From the NCBI GenBank assembly GCA_016199015.1, contig JACQHN010000284.1, positions 1-8,640 on the forward strand: a stretch of 8,640 nt of DNA, written 5' to 3'. The stretch comes from Nitrospira defluvii (GTDB lineage: Bacteria > Nitrospirota > Nitrospiria > Nitrospirales > Nitrospiraceae). Position numbers and translations under genes: made by a program. Positions 1 to 5,690 of the stretch are shown piece by piece (position 1 is the stretch's first letter; every line of letters begins with the position of its first letter). The notes beneath the pieces are model-generated. The model was not told the DNA's origin. It ran no database searches and saw nothing but the letters and a program-made list of their open reading frames with translations.

Positions 1-58
1 GTAGAGCAGCTGACTCTTAATCAGCGGGCCGCAGGTTCGACCCCTGCACGGCCCACCA
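1..58 (+). tRNA. tRNA-Lys (anticodon CUU), 5' end outside the window
   Basis: This is the 3' part of a tRNA gene that decodes AAG lysine codons. The anticodon stem GCTGA/TCAGC is perfect and encloses the seven-base loop CTCTTAA, giving anticodon CTT at 16-18. The T arm is GCAGG-TTCGACC-CCTGC. The 3' acceptor strand ACGGCCC (48-54) is followed by discriminator A55 and an encoded CCA at 56-58. The 5' acceptor strand and most of the D arm lie before the window. A probable integrase remnant converges on its 3' end, so this tRNA has probably served as an integration site. Confidence 0.93.
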
Positions 59-63
59 TTTTT

Positions 64-198
64 TCACGCAGTTACGTACTTCGCTTCCTCTTCCTGACCC
101 ACCGACTGTGCTAAATTTGTGCTAACCCCTCGCACGCGATCCAACATCTCCACTCCACTTCGCAGACTCTCTGGATAGTGCACCAAAGATTTCTCACG
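64..198 (-). pseudogene. C-terminal remnant of a tyrosine recombinase (phage or island integrase), putative
   Basis: A minus-strand frame of 44 codons ends with TGA at 64-66, five bases past the tRNA CCA. It reads ...HYPESLRSGVEMLDRVRG followed by VSTNLAQS, then an acidic tail EEEAK and YVTA. A P-E-S-L-R then hydrophobic M-L-D pattern is what follows the catalytic Tyr in many tyrosine recombinases (usually Y-x-H-L-x-P-E-x-L-R). The resemblance stops at about the point where that Tyr should be. Upstream codons in this frame (Gly/Ala/Ser-rich) do not look like an integrase, so the rest of the gene is missing. Convergence on a tRNA 3' end is the classical layout of an integrated element. The identification rests on pattern recall over a short stretch. 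Confidence 0.5.
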
Positions 199-358
199 AA
201 CGCCGGGACAACCACATGCGACGCTGGCTGATTCCGATGCTGCACCGCTGCCTGCACGGACTCCCGTGGCTGCTACAGCCGTTGCGCCATCCCGTGCCGC
301 TCCCCATGGCGAGGTCGAGTTATTCTGCTCCCCTTGAAATTAAGACCACCTCTCCGAC

Positions 359-698
359 ATGGTCCAAGAGTGGACCGAGAAGGTGGAGATGGCACAAGAG
401 GTATTCGATCCCATTCAACGGTGGACGGCCAAGCGACGCGTCGCGTTGGTGGTGAGGATCCTCAAGGGCGACACGTCTGTGGCCGAAGCAGCCCGGACCC
501 ACGGCTTGACGGTGGCGGGAGAAGTTGCTTCTGGGGGCCGAGAATGCCCTACGGAGTCGGCCGCGGGACGAGGAGGCGCTCAAGGATGAGCGGATCAAAA
601 AACTCACGCAGAAGATCGGCGATCTCGTACTGAACCACGACATCTTACGGGAGGCCTTGAAACCCTACCCTTTGGACCGGAAGACATCCGACGCGTGA
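359..698 (+). pseudogene. IS3-family transposase OrfA, frameshifted
   Basis: OrfA of IS3-family elements is a helix-turn-helix DNA-binding protein. Here the N-terminal half is read in one frame (RWTAKRRVALVVRILKGDTS then VAEAARTHGLTV, a helix-turn-helix pattern). The C-terminal half is in another frame: LLLGAENALRSRPRDEEALK, then DERIKKLTQKIGDLVLNHDI and LREALKPYPLDRKTSDA, a leucine-zipper-like coiled coil ending at TGA 696-698. The frames join near 513-517, where TGGCG occurs. My recollection of the family places about 17 more bases there between two TGGCG copies, and a deletion of 17 gives exactly this frame change. The start is taken at ATG 359; ATG 389 is also possible. The product would not be functional as read. 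Confidence 0.82.
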
Positions 699-1127
699 GA
701 GGGGCGCGGGCGGATGTCTCAGAACGGCGAAGTGGTCGAGTACTCGACGGGGGTCGCGCAGGCCTGCATCGATCGGGGGCGAGCGGGCACCGACGAGCAG
801 CCGCGGACCCCCGTGGACGGAGACCCTGCACCAATTGATTCAGCAGCATCCGACGTTCGGGTATCGGCGGCTCCGGGTCCTGTTGCGAGTCCACGAAGGG
901 CTGGTCGTGAATCGCAAGGCGGTGTATCGGGTGCTGAAGCAGCAGCGGTGGTTCGTGTATCAACGATCGGCGACGCCTCGGCCTCGCGTGCGCGGCTGGG
1001 TGAGTCGGGCGAGTCGGTAGCAACGAACGGTGGGCGATGGATGTGACGCATATCCCCTGTGGCCAGGATGGCTGGGCCCATCTCGCCGCCGTCATTGATT
1101 GTCATGACCGCGAAGTGATCGGCTGGC
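695..1127 (+). pseudogene. IS3-family transposase OrfB, multiply frameshifted and truncated
   Basis: OrfB would carry the DDE integrase core. A GTG at 695 overlaps the OrfA stop in GTGA, the expected IS3 arrangement. Recognisable pieces lie in successive frames: VRGARADVSERR (695 on), a middle segment around VAQACIDRGRAGTDEQPRTP, then ETLHQLIQQHPTFGYRRLRV (reading to 1017) with NRKAVYRVLKQQRW and TPRPRVRGW. Removing the extra t at 1018 restores R-S-N-E-R-W-A, continuing as MDVTHIPCGQDGWAHLAAVI and DCHDREVIG. That last piece carries the first catalytic Asp (MDVTHIP). Similarity stops at about 1127, so the second Asp and the Glu are absent. The element cannot move by itself. Its terminal inverted repeats could not be located. 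Confidence 0.82.
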
Positions 1128-1353
1128 AACCCATCCAGCCCGGCTGTCCCCAGCAACATTGCTGGGTCGAACGATTCATTGTAGCCAGGACGGACGATCG
1201 ACACACCGACGATGGATCGATCACTGTCCAGCGAGGCAAAGACCCGTGTGCTTCAGAGCAGCCAGTCTGCCGCACGACGAGATGGAAGAGGAAGAAAATC
1301 GTGTGGAAGAAGACGATTTGATCACAGTCAGTTTGGACGAATCGGCTGGGTGA
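1128..1353 (+). other. Unidentified sequence joined to the IS remnant
   Basis: The OrfB frame stays open after its similarity ends and reads to a stop at 1319-1321, but the residues (QPIQPGCPQQHC then a basic tail KRKKIVWKK) resemble no transposase I know. A second frame from ATG 1159 to 1353 ends with an acidic tail, PHDEMEEEENRVEEDDLITV. Neither has a good ribosome binding site and both may be accidental. A hairpin (CCCAGCA, loop ACAT, TGCTGGG) lies at 1149-1166, close to the break. The stretch may be a fragment of another gene or foreign DNA brought in by a rearrangement. Confidence 0.3.
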
Positions 1354-1470
1354 AGAGGAAAATCTCGGAATAGTCGAACCAAATCACGCGACAAACAGGT
1401 GGACGGGACACCGAAGATCTGCCATATACTTCAAATTTCGCCTAGGAAGCACCCATTTTAGTGCCATCTC

Positions 1471-1490
1471 AGGCAATAACGTTATCGCCT
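1471..1490. repeat. 20-bp near-perfect palindrome, possible operator
   Basis: AGGCAATAACGTTATCGCCT is self-complementary around AACGTT except for one A/C pair in the arms. There is no loop and no following T-run, so it looks more like a binding site for a dimeric regulator than a terminator. No adjacent gene can be assigned to it confidently. Confidence 0.4.
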
Positions 1491-1882
1491 TCCTTTACCT
1501 TTTGGCGGTGTCGGTGATTTAGACGGATCAATCGTCTGCTCTTGCCTTTGCCGAATTGGGCCCACCTTAAGGTTCTGTCGGTCTGGTCTGGTCTGGAATC
1601 AGATCCCACTGTTGTGCCTCCGCTGAGATCGCCTGGGCGATTCCAGAAGTTCAGTCGTCACACATTTATCCAAACAGATGCGTTCGTTATCGAATCAGAT
1701 ACAACGCCCCCGCATCCTGAGCTGGTACCTGCACAGTTCTGACTAGTCATACGCTCACTCCTCACAAGAAAAACAATACGTTCGATCTTCACCGCTGCTT
1801 CTGCTCCATTTGGTACGCGAGTTGCTGTTATCTAGGGACATGCTGTTAGGAACTACGTCGCAACTGTTTGATCAGAGAAATA

Positions 1883-1889
1883 AGGAGGG
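1883..1889 (+). promoter_or_regulatory. Strong Shine-Dalgarno for the 25-codon gene
   Basis: The sequence AAGGAGGGTCACATT lies directly before ATG 1897. The core AGGAGG sits about eight bases from the start. This near-consensus site is the main evidence that the very short frame downstream is translated, because the surrounding 500 bp has no comparable site. Confidence 0.7.
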
Positions 1890-1896
1890 TCACATT

Positions 1897-1974
1897 ATGC
1901 TCTGGGCCATCGCAATTGTGGGAACTTATGTGGCAGGAATTTATCTCATTCGCCTGGTATGGTGGCAGGAGTAA
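1897..1974 (+). CDS. 25-aa single-pass membrane microprotein
   Basis: This is an unrecognised, very short gene. The product begins MLWAIAIVGTYVAGIYLIRL and ends VWWQE. Residues 2-20 form one hydrophobic helix, followed by an Arg and an aromatic patch with a polar end. That layout is typical of small membrane subunits such as CydX or KdpF, although the sequence matches neither as far as I can tell. The start is fixed by the strong ribosome binding site at 1883-1889. Its stop TAA overlaps the ATG of the next frame in TAATG, which implies translational coupling. It is likely to sit in the cytoplasmic membrane. Function is unknown; it could be an accessory peptide of a membrane complex, a toxin-like peptide, or a leader for the downstream frame. 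Confidence 0.6.
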   Translation: MLWAIAIVGTYVAGIYLIRLVWWQE

Positions 1975-2132
1975 TGTCTACTCACACGTCGAATCTGAGC
2001 GATGTCCAGAGCGAGACCGCTATCGACTTGCCCGCATGGAATTTCGGCTCACCTGCGGCTCAACCCGTTCGACTTGCTCACCATTGCCTATCGGGAGCGA
2101 TTGTATTGCATGGCGCACCGCGAGGTGCCTGA
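1974..2132 (+). CDS. 52-aa hypothetical protein, coupled to the upstream microprotein
   Basis: This frame starts in the TAATG that ends the 25-codon gene and stops at TGA 2130-2132. The product begins MSTHTSNLSDVQSETAIDLP, and its second half is moderately hydrophobic with one Cys (LAHHCLSGAIVLHGAPRGA). No domain is recognised. The coupled start supports it, while composition does not strongly distinguish it from the other two frames. A frame from ATG 2002 to 2184 carries the string NPFDLLTIAYRERLYCMAHR, which also looks protein-like. A frameshift inside a longer ancestral gene is therefore possible. Function unknown. Confidence 0.4.
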   Translation: MSTHTSNLSDVQSETAIDLPAWNFGSPAAQPVRLAHHCLSGAIVLHGAPRGA

Positions 2133-2205
2133 CACCTGCAGCCCCTGCTCGTCCACACTACTACTCCCGCCGTCGGCTGAATAATCCCAAAGTAGGGACT
2201 CGTTA

Positions 2206-2400
2206 ATGACTTCTTCGCTAGATGACCGGCGCTCGCTGGAAGTCATCGCCGGAACCTCTGCTTCCTGTCCCGCCTGTACCGGAACCATACGTCGCTCTGA
2301 ACGTCGTGGATGGCGAGACTTCGTCAGGTATCTTCTTGGTCGCTACCCTTGGCGATGCCGGGCCTGCGGCCACCGCTTCTACGGCACCAGCCGGCAATAA
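2206..2400 (+). CDS. Small double-CxxC zinc-ribbon protein (64 aa)
   Basis: The short protein carries two CxxC knuckles, CPAC at residues 21-24 and CRAC at 51-54, 26 residues apart. Between them is a basic and aromatic linker (RRSERRGWRDF and RYLLGRYPWR), and the knuckles are followed by GHRFYG. The pattern of CPxC, RRSxRxGW, YPxRCRxC and HRFY is one I associate with small proteins occurring in many copies in Nitrospira-like genomes. Four cysteines of this kind normally bind one zinc. The basic character suggests nucleic-acid binding or a protein adaptor role, but no function is known. A GTAGGGA sequence seven bases before ATG 2206 is a modest ribosome binding site. The PilZ gene follows 124 bp downstream on the same strand. 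Confidence 0.72.
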   Translation: MTSSLDDRRSLEVIAGTSASCPACTGTIRRSERRGWRDFVRYLLGRYPWRCRACGHRFYGTSRQ

Positions 2401-2524
2401 GCCGTCCGCCCCTCACCTGCCATCACGAGGCCTCCGACTTTCGCTATCGGCTCGACCGAACGAGGTTCTGGCCCCTCCAAGGCGGAATATTATTGCGTCC
2501 CTTCTCAGGACTACACTTCCACCC

Positions 2525-2899
2525 ATGCACCCGCACCTCCCATCATCAACCAAGCCGTCGAGCCTCCCAGCTCCTTCGGAAACAACCCTCATATTTCAGC
2601 GATCACGAGACCGCCTCGGAATCGTCTGTCCCGTCATGTTCGCCAGCGCTCCATTTATCGGAGAGGGCGTCGTACACAACTTGTCTCAAGCCGGATGTTT
2701 GGTGGAATGCGACCGGATGGTGTTGGAAGGTAGCTACATGACCGTGCGCGTGCTGTTGCCTGACGCAGCCCGCGCACTGACCGTTGAACTCGCCGCCGTC
2801 CGCTGGGTTCGCAAGCAGTACTTCGGCATCGAGTTCCTCAGGCTCCCTACTTCTGATCGAGCCCGCCTAGAACAATTTTTATTAGGCCACCATCGCTGA
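2525..2899 (+). CDS. PilZ-domain protein, probable c-di-GMP receptor (124 aa)
   Basis: PilZ domains bind cyclic di-GMP and adjust motility, exopolysaccharide or other outputs. Both signature motifs are present: the RxxxR motif as R26-S-R-D-R30, and the [D/N]xSxxG motif as N52-L-S-Q-A-G57. Beta strands follow (VRVLLPDAARALTVELAAVRW) with the terminal FGIEFLRL typical of the family. The first ~24 residues are Pro/Ser-rich and unstructured-looking. The protein is essentially one PilZ domain with no output domain, so it would act by binding a partner. The frame stays open upstream to 2222, but that part overlaps the zinc-ribbon gene and has unnatural composition, so ATG 2525 is preferred. The ribosome binding site there is weak, so the start is uncertain. 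A TATTAT sequence (2488-2493) might be a -10 box without a good -35. Confidence 0.82.
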   Translation: MHPHLPSSTKPSSLPAPSETTLIFQRSRDRLGIVCPVMFASAPFIGEGVVHNLSQAGCLVECDRMVLEGSYMTVRVLLPDAARALTVELAAVRWVRKQYFGIEFLRLPTSDRARLEQFLLGHHR

Positions 2900-2959
2900 T
2901 ACATCCCCCGCGCTCAAGCAGCAAAGAACCGTGGCGAATGCCTATCCTCACGGACCAGC

Positions 2960-3944
2960 CTAAAACCGATACTGCAGGCTGACGGACGTATTGGTATTAA
3001 AAAAATCTCGACTCGCGGCATTAGAGCCCCGCTGTGCCCGCTGCAATCCTACGGTGACCGACGCGGCCGAACTAATCCGGTAGCGCAACTCCGCAGACCC
3101 GACATGCGTCGTATCAACCACACCCCGATTGCTGCCTCCTGCCAGATCACTCGTAAAGTCCTTTCGTCGATAGGCGTACCCAAGGTCTAAGGAGAAACCT
3201 TCGCCCAATACAAAGGTCGAGCCAACCGAGAGGAAATGCTGGCGATAGGACACATCATCCCTCACCTGCACATCCCCGCGACCATCCGCTAGCCCTCGTT
3301 CATAGAGATAGGCCAACGTCAACGTCAGCCAGGATGTCGCACTAAATGTCACTTGTGGGCCAAGCGTCCCAAATTTCGTGTCCCGTTCGGCGAACGCCTC
3401 GTTAAACAACCGGAGCCCGTAACGCCCGACCATGTCGCAGTCCATTGTTGATTGAACGTGTGTTCAAGTTGAGTCCGCCACACATGGGACGTGACTCGTT
3501 CCTCCTCCAACAGTCGCATACCGGTTCGTCGCTCAGTATTCGGCCCGAGAAAGAGATTAGGGACGTACCGGTAACGTAGGAGCAGCGATGTATCCGGAGT
3601 CAACGCCTGCTTCACCTGCAGCCGATAGTTCCCGTGATTAAAGATACTGTGATCTGTATATCTGTATAGATGAAGCCGGTCGCCTTCATCGAGAATTCGG
3701 TCGGACCGAAGGCCGTCTCTGAGACACGCCGCACATCAAGCGACGGCTCCCAGACGACGTCCTGCGGATTTTTCAGGGGAGCGATCGTCGGCTGACTCGG
3801 ATCTTCTGCCAACGCGAGCCATCTGGTTGCTGAGAGCTCAGACACATTGTCGGTGTAAAGAAACTTGGCCTCAGTCAGCGCCGACCAGACCCAGCACAGA
3901 GTGCCATTTCTTTCGAAGCTCGGATCGTCGCTGGGGCTCCCGCG
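2960..3944 (-). pseudogene. Beta-barrel outer-membrane protein gene, broken by frameshifts
   Basis: Joined across frames, the product is an outer-membrane-type beta-barrel of about 320 residues. It has alternating aromatic strands, many Tyr/Arg pairs (RYRYVPNLFLG, GRYGLRLFNEAF, LTLTLAYLYERGLADGR) and the C-terminal signature SVSLQYRF, ending in the Phe recognised by the barrel assembly machinery. Three defects are visible. First, the frame opens at 3944 after a TGA but has no ATG, GTG or TTG before GTG 3845, and no signal peptide. Second, an 8-bp tandem duplication at 3653-3668 shifts the frame; removing one copy joins FIYTD directly to HSIFNHGNYRLQVKQAL. Third, a 1-bp deletion near 3430-3431 is repaired by adding one G, giving TATW-V-GRYGLRL. 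Reading continues in order after each repair, so decay is recent. It is the last gene of the redox operon. It resembles a conserved Nitrospira family of unknown function. Confidence 0.75.
3653..3668. repeat. 8-bp tandem duplication (TCTGTATA x2) inside the beta-barrel gene
   Basis: Two exact adjacent copies occur at 3653-3660 and 3661-3668. Eight is not a multiple of three, so the second copy shifts the reading frame. Deleting one copy restores a continuous reading frame with plausible barrel sequence on both sides. Confidence 0.85.
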
Positions 3945-3951
3945 TCACGCG

Positions 3952-4398
3952 TCATCGCCCGCCGAACGACCGCACATACATGAGCACCTGCCACGCCTCT
4001 TCTTCGGTCAAGACCAGAGGAATAAAGGGAGCCATATCCGTCCCCGGACTCCCATTTTTCAGAATCCAGAACAACTCTCCATCCGTCCGCGCCTGTTGCC
4101 ACATCTTGTCGGTAAAATTCCGTGGCAATGGCCCCTTGAAGGTGGAATAGTCTAGATCCATCCCTAATCCCTTCCCCTCCAATCCGTGACAGGCACGACA
4201 GAACGCCTTTCCTTCGAAGAGCGACTTTCCATTCTGAAGGACCGCTGGAGTGGCGGGCAATGGATTGGTCACCGCGCGGGCCGACTCAATCTGATCACTC
4301 GGAACACGCGGACGCAAGACTTCTGAATCCGCCGACCAGGCCACGGTCACCACCCCAATCAACGCACCCACGATAAGACCCAGGCGCCCACCTCCCAT
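3952..4398 (-). CDS. Mono-haem c-type cytochrome (148 aa)
   Basis: This is an exported electron-transfer protein with one covalently bound haem c. Residues 1-23 are a signal peptide (GLIVGALIGVVTVAWSA). The haem site is C67-R-A-C-H71, within GKSLFEGKAFCRACHGLEGK. The probable sixth ligand is M122 in GSPGTDMAPF, followed by the usual C-terminal helix (EEEAWQVLMYVRSF). Length and order fit class I cytochromes of the periplasm. The start at 4398 is chosen because GGGAGGAGG sits four bases upstream; the frame is open further upstream but that part (RWRGAHCAPLRRDG) is not natural. It lies 84 bp downstream of the second DUF1264 gene and just before the broken barrel gene. It could carry electrons to the upstream peroxidase or to a membrane complex. 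Confidence 0.88.
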   Translation of the reverse strand: MGGGRLGLIVGALIGVVTVAWSADSEVLRPRVPSDQIESARAVTNPLPATPAVLQNGKSLFEGKAFCRACHGLEGKGLGMDLDYSTFKGPLPRNFTDKMWQQARTDGELFWILKNGSPGTDMAPFIPLVLTEEEAWQVLMYVRSFGGR

Positions 4399-4435
4399 CG
4401 AACCTCCTCCCTCTCCACAACCGTCGCGGCGGAGA

Positions 4436-4450
4436 GGCGCGCAATGCGCC
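4436..4450. other. Small GC-rich hairpin between the DUF1264 and cytochrome genes
   Basis: GGCGC and GCGCC flank a five-base loop in the 84-bp gap. On the minus strand it lies downstream of the DUF1264 stop and upstream of the cytochrome ribosome binding site. There is no T-run after it, so it is not a canonical terminator. It could affect transcript processing or be incidental. Confidence 0.3.
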
Positions 4451-4482
4451 CCCCTCCACCGGATCAAGCTACGACAACCGCC

Positions 4483-5028
4483 CTACTCAGTCCGATGCTT
4501 GTGGCCGACCGACTGCGGATGCCCCACCTCGCCGTTCGGCGCTTTGGCTCCATCCGGCCAGAGATGGAAGATAATGCCGTCAGTCTTAGCCGCAATGGCA
4601 GCAACTTCCTTAGCCTGCGCATCCGGCATATCCAAGACCTGAACGCGGCCTGTCGCTATCTCGACCTCGTGGTCATGGTAGTACTTGTTCCAGGTCTCCA
4701 ACGGAACATGCGCGCGCGAGACGGACTTCGCCACAAAATACTCGATGTCCGTCAGTAACGCGTTGGCATCCATCGATTCGAACAATAAACACTGCAGCAC
4801 TTCGGGCGAGATCGGTTTGCAGTAGTGATGGTACGGACCATGCACCGATCCGTCCTCGAATTTATGCGGGGCCATGACGTGAATAGTATATCCCTGCGCC
4901 GGTGTCGGCATGGCCTTCGCGGCCGGGGCCGCAGCCGAGGAGGATTTCATCTCGTGAACGGTTTCAGCACAGCCTGCTGCCGTCAATGCAGCCGCACAGA
5001 ATCCGATGACCGCAATCGCACTTTGCAT
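4483..5028 (-). CDS. DUF1264-family protein, lipoprotein-like (181 aa)
   Basis: This belongs to the DUF1264 family, which includes the plant oil-body-associated proteins. No biochemical role is established for bacterial members. The N terminus is a hydrophobic signal with a lipobox-like ALTAAGC (Cys20), followed by an Ala/Ser/Pro-rich linker (residues 27-43), which suggests a lipid-anchored periplasmic protein. The -3 residue is Ala rather than Leu, so the lipobox is imperfect. The domain spans about residues 46-181 with conserved blocks HVMAPHKFEDGSVHGPYHHY-C, EVLQCLLFES, LLTDIEYFVAK, WNKYYHDHEVEIATGRVQVL and GIIFHLWPDG. The HHYC and YHDHE clusters could bind metal, by inference. A TTAAGGAGG site lies before ATG 5028. 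It is a tandem paralogue of the gene 54 bp upstream. Confidence 0.85.
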   Translation of the reverse strand: MQSAIAVIGFCAAALTAAGCAETVHEMKSSSAAAPAAKAMPTPAQGYTIHVMAPHKFEDGSVHGPYHHYCKPISPEVLQCLLFESMDANALLTDIEYFVAKSVSRAHVPLETWNKYYHDHEVEIATGRVQVLDMPDAQAKEVAAIAAKTDGIIFHLWPDGAKAPNGEVGHPQSVGHKHRTE

Positions 5029-5485
5029 AATGGCGCCTCCTTAAAATTGAGATCCAGCATTCACAATTCCTGAGCGACAACGTTACTCCGTGCGCAGCTT
5101 ATGCCCCACGGACGTCGGATGTCCCACCGACCCATCCGGGGCTTTGGCGCCTTTCGGCCACAAATGGAAAATGATGCCATCAGTCTTGGCAGCTGCGGCG
5201 GCCACCTCTTTGGCTTGCGCGTCAGGCATATCGAGCACCTGCACCCGTCCGGTCGCAATTTCCACATCGTGATCATGGTAGAACTTGTTCCACACATCGA
5301 GGGGCACCGCCGATCGAGACAAGGGCTTGGCCACGAAATACTCGATGTCTGTCAATAAGGCATTGGGATCGGTCGATTCAAACAACAGGCACTGAAGGAC
5401 TTCCGGTTTGATGCCCTTGCAGTAGTGATGAAAGGGACCTGCCACCGATCCGTCTTCCATTTTATGGGGCGCCATGACGTGAATA
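4483..5485. repeat. Tandem gene duplication (DUF1264 pair), offset exactly 600 bp
   Basis: The sequences from 4483 to about 4885 and from 5083 to about 5485 are similar along their length at an exact 600-bp offset. For example, both stops align, and GCCATGACGTGAAT occurs at 4871 and 5471. The conserved domain has no insertions or deletions, while the leader regions have diverged fully. Confidence 0.85.
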
Positions 5486-5589
5486 TCGAATCCGTCGGCC
5501 GGACCCGGTTTCATATCCGCTGCAAACGCGGGCCCGCTGATGGCGAGTGCAAGCGCGCTTGCACCGAGCACACAAAGGTTTCTAATCAT
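5083..5589 (-). CDS. DUF1264-family periplasmic protein (168 aa)
   Basis: This is the first of two tandem DUF1264 genes. Residues 1-23 are a classical cleavable signal peptide (LCVLGASALALAISGPAFA, cut before A24), so it should be soluble in the periplasm. The mature part aligns with the neighbour without gaps from about HVMAPHK to the C terminus GHKLRTE: HHYC, EVLQCLLFES, DIEYFVAKPLSR, WNKFYHDHDVEIATGRVQVL and GIIFHLWPKGAKAPDG. The start at 5589 is chosen because CAGGAGGCCTCA precedes it; upstream in-frame residues do not resemble a signal. The spacing of about 100 bp to the peroxidase gene and 54 bp to the second paralogue supports one operon. Function unknown; a role near the peroxidase is inferred from position only. 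Confidence 0.87.
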   Translation of the reverse strand: MIRNLCVLGASALALAISGPAFAADMKPGPADGFDIHVMAPHKMEDGSVAGPFHHYCKGIKPEVLQCLLFESTDPNALLTDIEYFVAKPLSRSAVPLDVWNKFYHDHDVEIATGRVQVLDMPDAQAKEVAAAAAKTDGIIFHLWPKGAKAPDGSVGHPTSVGHKLRTE

Positions 5590-5690
5590 TGAGGCCTCCT
5601 GTGGTTGGGGTTGAAACGCATCGACGCTCACTGGGACAGATCGACCCATCAGCCCGTGAGAGTCTCGGCCTACCGAAAAGGATTCGCGAT

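Larger units (their letters stand above)
359..1127 (+). mobile_element. Decayed IS3-family insertion sequence (internal part)
   Basis: The OrfA and OrfB remnants lie in the normal order with the normal GTGA overlap, so this was one IS3-family copy. At least four frame changes and loss of the 3' third show that it is old. No terminal inverted repeats or target-site duplication could be recognised at either side, so the limits given are those of recognisable coding sequence only. It lies downstream of the integrase remnant, inside the tRNA-linked strip. Confidence 0.8.
1354..1896. other. 543 bp without a convincing gene
   Basis: No gene with both a start signal and a recognisable product is visible. 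The plus strand has an open frame from ATG 1542 to 1742. The minus strand has one from 1657 to 1469 that ends in a basic segment (GKGKSRRLIRLNHRHRQK) but contains no ATG. They overlap, so at most one could be real. The stretch also has a 20-bp near-palindrome (1471-1490), three tandem GGTCT units (1580-1594) and a perfect 10-bp palindrome TGACTAGTCA (1740-1749). It probably also contains the promoter for the small genes that start at 1897, but no clear -35/-10 pair was found. Confidence 0.4.

Noticed and set aside
604..1204. Minus-strand open frames of about 160 codons across the IS remnant
   Set aside because: They are antisense to recognisable IS3 OrfA and OrfB sequence in high-GC DNA and lack family motifs.
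1740..1749. Perfect palindrome TGACTAGTCA
   Set aside because: A 10-bp palindrome with no gene context is expected by chance fairly often; it is only mentioned in the regional note.
2222..2524. Upstream extension of the PilZ frame to a 225-codon protein
   Set aside because: It overlaps the zinc-ribbon gene in another frame and reads as low-complexity Pro/Ala/Ser sequence. The PilZ domain is complete from the later start.
2930..2954. CCGTG/CACGG inverted repeat between the converging PilZ and barrel genes
   Set aside because: A five-base stem with a 15-base loop and no T-run is too weak to call a terminator.
3875..4155. Short plus- and minus-strand frames around the cytochrome 3' end
   Set aside because: They are shadows of the cytochrome gene and of the start of the barrel remnant.
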